Assembly (NCBI RefSeq): GCF_963169125.1 | Contig: NC_084798.1 | Location: forward strand, 170,095,980 to 170,159,979 | Origin: Humulus lupulus | Taxonomy: Eukaryota > Streptophyta > Magnoliopsida > Rosales > Cannabaceae | Reading direction: 5' to 3' | Length of the DNA: 64,000 bases | Shown: in pieces, positions 58,233 to 64,000 of the stretch | How positions within the stretch are numbered: the first letter of the stretch is position 1 | How the letters are laid out: the number at the start of each line of letters is the position of its first letter | Made by a program: the position numbers and the translations under genes | Notes under the pieces: model-generated | Seen by the model: only the letters and a program-made list of their open reading frames with translations | What the model was told of the DNA's origin: nothing | Database searches by the model: none

Positions 58233-59160
58233 GTTTTTGTTCTGTTGTTGTTTTCTTGTCTCATTAACAGTTGCAAAACATTTGCTTGAACTCTTATTTA
58301 TTATAGTGTCACTAAGTGTTTTTATTTGTTATAGCTAGCTTATTAAGTATATTATAAGTGTGATCTGAAGCTCTACTCTCTTAAAGTTAAACTATGATTA
58401 TTTGCATATCAGTTTTTGCAATTGTATTTCATTTGCATATTTTAGGTTCTTGATCACAGAAGTGAAAAAAAATGAAATTAGATTTAAATTTTGCATGTTT
58501 TGTAAATTTGTTCTTCTATTTTATTACTTATTTTTTTGCCTGAAATACTATGTTTTGCACACTACCTTTATGTCTTTTTTTGTAATGATGAAATGGAGAT
58601 CATTGGCACTTGTCTAATTGAGGATACAACCAAATTGGATTGTGAGAATTTGGCCATTTGATAATTGAAAATTCGCTTCCATATGCAGGCAATTTATTCA
58701 TTCATTTAAGGTTGAATATATAAGAGTTTTCTCCTAATTAATTGCTTATAAAGATATATTCTGATAGCATACTATCAGCATTATTACAAATGAGAAAATT
58801 AATAACTGATCACAGCTGTAAAATACGGCTGTAATATCACCTAGTATCAATCATAATTTCAACATTAAGTAATAGCAAAGTTTTATGAAAAATGTATTGT
58901 GTAGAAATATTCTTGTCCTCTCTATTTTACATTTCTGAATTGCATTTCAAAAGTTCTCTACATTTATTTTTCCTTCTTTGCATAATGGTTCTTAGATGGT
59001 TTTAAATTTTTTCCTTTTCAAGGTTGGCGCTAATCATTTTTTAGGGGGGGCATGATTTCTGTTATTCCTCTTTAATGGGGAATGTCTATGCTGCCTAATT
59101 AAATGCTTATTTATTTATTTTTAAATTTTAATTAGTCTATTTCATGGTTTTGGTTCTTAG
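58233..59160 (+). other. Non-coding spacer between XPO1 and topoisomerase fragments
   Basis: AT-rich, T-dominated sequence without a recognisable exon. It must hold another capture junction. Confidence 0.5.
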
Positions 59161-59244
59161 CTGTTTTGAGGGCACATTGGTTTTTAAAGTCAGTCGATTC
59201 GGTGCCGGCTACTTTATTGGCTGCAATCAACACCCAAAATGCAA
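59161..59244 (+). pseudogene. Type IA DNA topoisomerase zinc-motif exon
   Basis: Reads CFEGTLVFKVSRFGAGYFIG then CNQHPKCK: the C-terminal cysteine motif of bacterial-type (TopA-like) topoisomerase I of plant organelles. Acceptor GTTCTTAG and donor AA|GTAAGT are intact. The catalytic core is absent. Confidence 0.78.
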
Positions 59245-60836
59245 GTAAGTTCGGAGCATTTTATACTGCCTGATAATATGTTGTCTTTGGCTCCTTTGTG
59301 TGCATAGGTTTGGGGGGACAACTTACTGTATTCAGCTAACTGTTTTGTATGCCATTAGTTGCTTGTTTTACGCTTGTGGTATGTATTCTCCAGTCACACG
59401 AAGAAGTTAGTTATTTAAATAAACCTTTGGACTGGATTTCAGTAGAAATGACTGGACATGAATATTTTTAGTCTTATACAGTGTCTGGTGCACTTTGATA
59501 AATTTTAGTATGTTTTCTTTAAAAAATTAGTAATAGTTATGAAGTTAATTTGAAACGTACAAGTTGTCAAAATCATATCGTCAAAAGAAGAATAAAATGA
59601 TAAAACAAACAATAAGATGAAAGGAAGATTACATAACGAGTAAAGCTGGTTAAGGAAGGAAACACTAAAACATTGTTAAATCCACTTCACTAAGAAACAA
59701 AAGAATTACAAGAGTTTATATATAGCTTTAGCCGCTTAGCTGAGTCCTACAAAGTAGGAATGCATAAAAAGAGGTAGAACTAAACAACCTGATCCTTAAA
59801 CTAAAATTGGATAAGCTCTTAATCAAAATCATATTTAGGCTTCTTTGTTTGATGCTTTTGATAATTAATATAGTTTTTTTAAGAGTTACTATAAGCACTT
59901 ATCAATGTTTTGGTAAAAGATGAAAGTATCTTTAGAATGGGTCCATTATTAAGAGTTGATCATTTATGCGCTAATTTCATCTAATATAAATATTCAACTG
60001 ATTGCTTTTTGACACAGTGGTAATATAATATTTTGTATTGATTGCTTCAATGCTTTTAGCCTGGTCTTAATGAAAAATTAAAATGCATAAAGCTTGGCAT
60101 TTTTTTAAGGTGCAACCTTTTGGCATAATCCTTTTTGTTGCTATCATGACTACACAAGGCATGATTCTATAGCTTGATTTCGTATAAGTTTTCACCATGT
60201 CATTTTAGCTTGTGATGTGTATTTCCATCTGTTATGGTGTATTCAATATTTCATCTGTTTTCTGTTAATTTTGTTTGCTTGTAGGGTCTACTTTTGTTTA
60301 CAAAAAGTAACTTTTTTTTCTTTGGTTATCTTTCCAAATATAAATTCCCATTAGGACATTGCATATTATATAAAGGCAAATGCATAGAACTTTTAAAGAG
60401 CAGTTACTATGAATTAAGTGTGGTGCAATTATTATTTGGTTGTTATGCTAGTCACTTGTCCTTCCTTAGTGACTCTCATAGTTCAGAAAAGGTCTCTTTC
60501 TCTCTCTCTCTCTATATATTTATATAACTGCAGTTGTCTCAACTTATTTCTATATTCTATTCCATATTTGTCATTTGTGAAATGTTCTGTTTTAACTAGT
60601 GTGAAGTATATGGTTGTTAGGTATGCATTTAACTGGCCTTGATTGTTTTCCTTTACTTATATTCCATTTATCAATTCAAGTTTTGCATCCCTATTCTGTC
60701 ATCAAAAGTTTTATTTAGCTGTTGTGTATTCATGACAGACTTCTATGATATTTCTATGGTATGTGATATTGCATTGATTGTTAGAGATCTCACTAGTTTC
60801 TATTAATACTTTGTATTTTCTTGATTTATCTCTTAG
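59245..60836 (+). other. Long non-coding stretch inside the CACTA element
   Basis: About 1.6 kb, AT-rich. It contains a CT microsatellite near 60495-60512 and no exon I can recognise. Confidence 0.55.
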
Positions 60837-60901
60837 TGATGATGACGACTCTGAGAATGAGTTGGCACTTGAAATTCAGCCATACTTGATGGAAGAAAAA
60901 T
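60837..60901 (+). pseudogene. Acidic exon, possibly topoisomerase
   Basis: Exon-like: acceptor TATCTCTTAG, donor AAAAAT|GTAAGA. Reads DDDDSENELALEIQPYLMEE. The acidic run is compatible with the segment after the zinc motif in plant type IA topoisomerase, but the expected YIAKTLY link is missing. Identity uncertain. Confidence 0.35.
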
Positions 60902-61041
60902 GTAAGACTGCAATTCCTTTGTTAATAATGCTGTATTGTTTTTTTTTGCCTCCCCTCGTTGAAGTGCTCATGCTTTTGATATTTTTTTTCCCTGGAATTT
61001 TAATGATTTCTCATCTCCTTCTTTTTTATTGTTTAAGTCAG

Positions 61042-61106
61042 ATTTGACAGCAATAGGCCTTTTGTGGACTACAACTGGCTTTATTGCAAAGAGGAAAGGG
61101 AAACAG
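61042..61106 (+). pseudogene. MON2-like exon fragment
   Basis: Exon-like: acceptor TTTAAGTCAG, donor AAACAG|GTATAT. Reads LTAIGLLWTTTGFIAKRKGK. The LTAIGLLW motif is typical of MON2/DOP1-associated trafficking proteins. The short length makes this tentative. Confidence 0.4.
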
Positions 61107-61857
61107 GTATATGACAAGTGCACAATAAATAGACTCACAACAAAGACAAGTGCACAAATGATGATGAATTGAATGATGGAGCAAGTTTCATGCATGGTTT
61201 ACTTTTGTGTATCTTGTAATTTTTTGTTTTTCATTTTTGAAGTAAAAAATGTTCAAGATTATAAAACTTTATTATGTTATGTTTTCAAACTTAAGTTAGA
61301 ACTAAGATCTCATGAAATAGACACATTCAGAGTTTGAATTAGTTATTATTTAATGTAATACTTATGGTTTATCAATCTATTGATAATTATATTTTATGAT
61401 TAATTTTGATTTTTTTTTTATCAAAATATAATAATGAAAATCTTTTAATTAAAAAAAAACTTATAAGTACCATTATCACAATAAAAAACCTTAATATGTT
61501 ATGATTTAGAAACATATTATAAGCGTAAAAAATCGTTATGGTTTATATAATATAACAAATTAAAAATGTTATTAAAATAATCAAATGTAACAGTTGAAAA
61601 GTGAAATGAAAAAAGTACAAGATTAAATTTTAAATTTATAATCAAAAACTCTATCTAAATGTTATTATTTCAATATTATAGCACCTAAAAATGTGTTATT
61701 GAATAGTTTAAGATAACACCGAACATAACATTCAAAAACTGTTATAGAAAAGACTGGACTTTTAATAACAGGGGCTATGTTAGCATTTTCAGAAGTGCTA
61801 TCAATAGTCCCGGTTAACAGTTTTTAAGTGTTATGAATACTGTTTTTTCTTGTAGTG
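61107..61857 (+). repeat. Right subterminal region and terminal repeat of the CACTA element
   Basis: AT-rich DNA with repeated short motifs in both orientations (AACATTC, TGTTAT, AACAGTTTTTAAGTGTTATG, TATAGCACC), denser towards the end, as in transposase-binding subterminal regions. It finishes with TTCTTGTAGTG, the inverted partner of the left end. Confidence 0.75.
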
Positions 61858-62588
61858 TTGGGATAAATATATTATCTTAAATATTAATTAAACAAACAAA
61901 TGAGAAAATTAGGGAAAACCCTAATAGTGGCATACGACACACTCACTGTGGAGTGAGTGTGTAGGTGCCACTCAGGGATAGAAATATCCATGGGATTTGA
62001 ATTTCAAATAATTTATTTATTTAATTATTCTTTTTAAAATATGATTTAAATTAAATAATTAAAAAGATTATAACTGATCATTTATATTATTAAATAAAAT
62101 AAAGAATAAATAAATTAGTTAACTATCTTTATAAAACTGAAAGAGCAATACTTTCAGGGAAAATAATTTTTAAGCAATCAAAGTTGTTTGACTGTGAGAC
62201 TCTCAAAGAAAAAGAAAGCGATAGATTTTTCTAAACCTGAAAATCTATTCACAACATCCTCTCTCTTATCAAACCTCTATATATCTCATGTGTTGAGGAC
62301 ATCTAAAGAGTTCTAAATCAACCTTTTGAATCCTACGTGCCCACACACGTCCTTGTGTGTTTGAGGATGGTATGGAAGATCAAGGTGTGAGCTTTCAGAA
62401 TAAGGATAGGAAGATCATTTATATATACAAAAAGATTCGTGGACTCTTGGTAGGCTAAAAGAGGTAATCTCTAATCTATTTATGTTTGATTTAATATATC
62501 TATATATGTATGATCTTGACTGACATTAATATTTTTTTAAAAAGATCCATTTCGATGTGCATTTTGATTTTCATATTTAATACCAACA
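61858..62588 (+). mobile_element. Diverged copia LTR (LTR-D), right part
   Basis: Continues LTR-D after the CACTA insertion. Reverse complement resembles LTR-A from about 3100 back to its start: TCTCATGTGTTGAG, TGCCCACACACGTCC and GGAAGATCAAGGTGTGAG blocks, ending ACCAACA. It is inserted into the gag of the gypsy element to the right. Confidence 0.75.
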
Positions 62589-63710
62589 AATATTTAGGCT
62601 AGAACCATGTTGTCACCCCTTTTTGGTTCCTCTTTCTTCAATTGCGGGCAATCTTTTTAGAGATGTCCTACTGCCCTGAATAGGAAGCATGCTTTAGTAT
62701 GAAATTCTCCCAATGGCATCTCCTACACCAATGACATTCTGGATATCTCTTCCAGCTCTCAGTTTCGCCCGGACGACCACCCTAAGTACCCCGAAACCTC
62801 TTCTTTGGACCAGGGGTACTAAATGTATCAGCAGCCTTCCTTTTCTAATCATTGGAGCCTCCGCCCCTACCAGACTCTGTAAATGGAGGTACCACCCTCT
62901 GAACGTCGCGCCTTGTGGCTCCCTCCCTCCATATCTCATTCTTTGTTCCCTCAACAATAATGGACTTCTGTACTTCCTGAGCAGATGTAGAAATTACAGG
63001 AATTGAAGTGATTCTAACACCATGGGCTATGCCAAAATTAATTCCTCGAACAAATCGCTCATTCCGAGCCACATCAGTCGGCACCAAGTCAAAAGCGAAC
63101 TTGGCCAAGCCATCAAATTTCATGGCATACTCTGTCACTATCATGTTGCCCTGAACCAAATTCTGAAATTCTTTCATCTTCGTAGTTCGAATTGCATCAT
63201 TGTAATACTTCTCATTGAACAACTGTCTGAATTCCTCCTAGCCCATCATAGCAACGTTCCAAGTCTGGAATACGACCTCCCACTAAGTTCGGGCATCATC
63301 CCATAATGTATATGTGCCACAGGCTAGCCTGTCATTGCCCGCCACCCTCACGAAGTCGAGGATGGATCTAATCATGCCTATCCACTGCTCAGCTCTAAGT
63401 GGAACTGGGCATCCCTCAATGGTTGGAGGATATTGCTTTCAGAATCTCTCATACGATGGTTCCCATTTGATCTCAATCTCCGGCTTAACCAAAACTAGTG
63501 CCACTATCGGTGGTGCGAGTGGGGAAACGTTCCCTGGTGGAACCTACTGCCTCAACCATCTAATTTCTTCCTCTTGCCTCTATAGTCTCGCTTGCATTTC
63601 AGCAAGCATTTGTTGCCATCCTGAGTGGTAGGTGGAGGGTTTTGTCCCTAGTTATTATTTCCAGCCTTGATATTAGTGCTACCTAGTCTGATTGACCGCC
63701 TTCGATGCAT
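62589..63710 (-). pseudogene. Gypsy gag (element G2), cut by LTR-D
   Basis: Starts at the ATG at 63710 (MHRRRSIRLGSTNIKAG). The gag domain reads MFNEKYYNDAIRTTKMKEFQ, VTEYAMKFDGLAKFAFDLVP and RFVRGINFGIAHGVRI. A basic region and a damaged zinc knuckle (reading ends CFLFRAVGHLKR, with Cys residues lost) follow near 62690-62650. Related to CRM-A and CRM-B gag but clearly diverged. Stops and frame shifts are frequent. Pol is not found to the left because LTR-D interrupts it. Confidence 0.85.
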
Positions 63711-63722
63711 AAAGCCTTGGTA

Positions 63723-63734
63723 GCTCTGATTCCA
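63723..63734 (-). promoter_or_regulatory. G2 primer-binding site
   Basis: Minus strand TGGAATCAGAGC, one mismatch from the initiator tRNA-Met site, three bases from the LTR. Confidence 0.8.
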
Positions 63735-63737
63735 AGT

Positions 63738-64000
63738 CGGAACACCCTAATAATCTATAATCGTTACACTCTATGTTTAAAATACCAGTTTAGGTACAAA
63801 ATTTTTTGGTCAAAATGTATAAACTTTTAATTAAAACTTAAAGTATTTACAAGGGATCACAAAAAAGAGTTTAATCGAAGAGCAGTTATAATCACAGTCA
63901 CAAAAATAGCTAGACTAAGCTACAAAACTGGACTTATACCCTAAGTCCCACAGAATAACTCGATCATGGCTACAAAAGTATCTGGCCTAAGGTGCAAAAC
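63738..64000 (-). repeat. G2 5' LTR, cut by the window edge
   Basis: Position fixed by the adjacent primer-binding site. It opens CGGAACACCC where the chromovirus LTRs have TGTAACACCC, so the TG end is mutated. It shares the GTTACACT and AGGTACAAAATT layout only loosely. Confidence 0.75.

Larger units (their letters stand above)
52949..61857 (+). mobile_element. Gene-capturing CACTA transposon (Pack-CACTA), 8.9 kb
   Basis: Left end CACTACAACAA and right end TTCTTGTAGTG form 11-bp terminal inverted repeats with one mismatch. They are flanked by the 3-bp duplication TTG (52946-52948 and 61858-61860), as expected for CACTA elements. The copia LTR-D continues on both sides. No transposase is recognisable, so it is non-autonomous. 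The interior carries a GC-rich leader and exon fragments, with flanking introns, of at least six unrelated host genes on the plus strand, plus SINE-like and LINE-derived pieces. Intron retention shows capture at the DNA level. Confidence 0.88.

Noticed and set aside
53554..61106. Functional host genes (SIZ1, XPO1, PIROGI, importin-9)
   Set aside because: Each is represented by one to four exons of much longer genes, and most joins are out of frame.
48103..61857. One large CACTA element spanning both CACTA ends
   Set aside because: The flanks are TGG on the left and TTG on the right, and LTR-D continues on both sides of 52949-61857, which defines that element on its own.
61201..61857. Independent MITE at the right edge of the CACTA element
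   Set aside because: The repeated motifs build up towards the CACTA terminus and no second pair of inverted ends with its own duplication was seen.
1..64000. tRNA, rRNA or microRNA genes
   Set aside because: No cloverleaf or rRNA core motifs were noticed. Only tRNA-complementary primer-binding sites and a SINE-like A/B box were seen.

Overview
This is a gene-poor, repeat-dense stretch of plant nuclear DNA, most likely from a eudicot. I see no intact host gene. Almost every base belongs to nested transposable elements. The plant assignment rests on plant-type Ty3/gypsy and Ty1/copia polyproteins, primer-binding sites matching initiator tRNA-Met, a Tat-clade element with two RNase H domains and an antisense gene, CACTA-type DNA transposons, and gene fragments that match plant proteins. 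I could not settle the species.

Layout, left to right. 1-4690: a decayed Ty3/gypsy pol on the plus strand, split by a 2.17 kb solo copia LTR (LTR-A). 4685-28639: two truncated minus-strand copia bodies joined through a shared LTR (internal 1, LTR-B, internal 2, LTR-C). Internal 1 holds a chromovirus-type LTR (T1). Internal 2 holds a complete chromovirus (15039-23873, TSD ACAAG). LTR-B and LTR-C each hold a smaller solo LTR, with TSDs GATAT and TTAAT. 28640-48102: a minus-strand Tat-clade gypsy element with its 3' LTR, a spliced plus-strand antisense gene, three tandem repeats, integrase, aRNH, RNase H, RT, protease and gag. A second complete chromovirus (31703-40343, TSD AACCG) is inserted in its antisense gene. 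48103 to about 50020: the left part of a CACTA-like element carrying the 5' exons of a MATE (DTX45-like) transporter. 50046-52025: a second T-type LTR. 52026-62588: a diverged copia LTR in reverse orientation, split by an 8.9 kb CACTA transposon. 62589-64000: gag and LTR of another gypsy element.

The most interesting object is the CACTA element at 52949-61857 (TSD TTG, near-identical 11-bp ends). It carries spliceable exon fragments of at least six, probably seven, unrelated host genes, all on the plus strand: PEX19, SIZ1, importin-9, PIROGI/SRA1, exportin-1, type IA topoisomerase and possibly MON2. The PEX19 and SIZ1 pieces join in frame and would give a small SAP-domain protein. Later joints change frame, so most of the chimera looks non-coding. 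It also carries a SINE-like element and a LINE 3' end with its own 16-bp target duplications.

The retroelement genes are inactive. Several key residues have changed by G-to-A on the coding strand, as expected from deamination of methylated cytosine. All family assignments come from reading motifs by eye; no database search was run.
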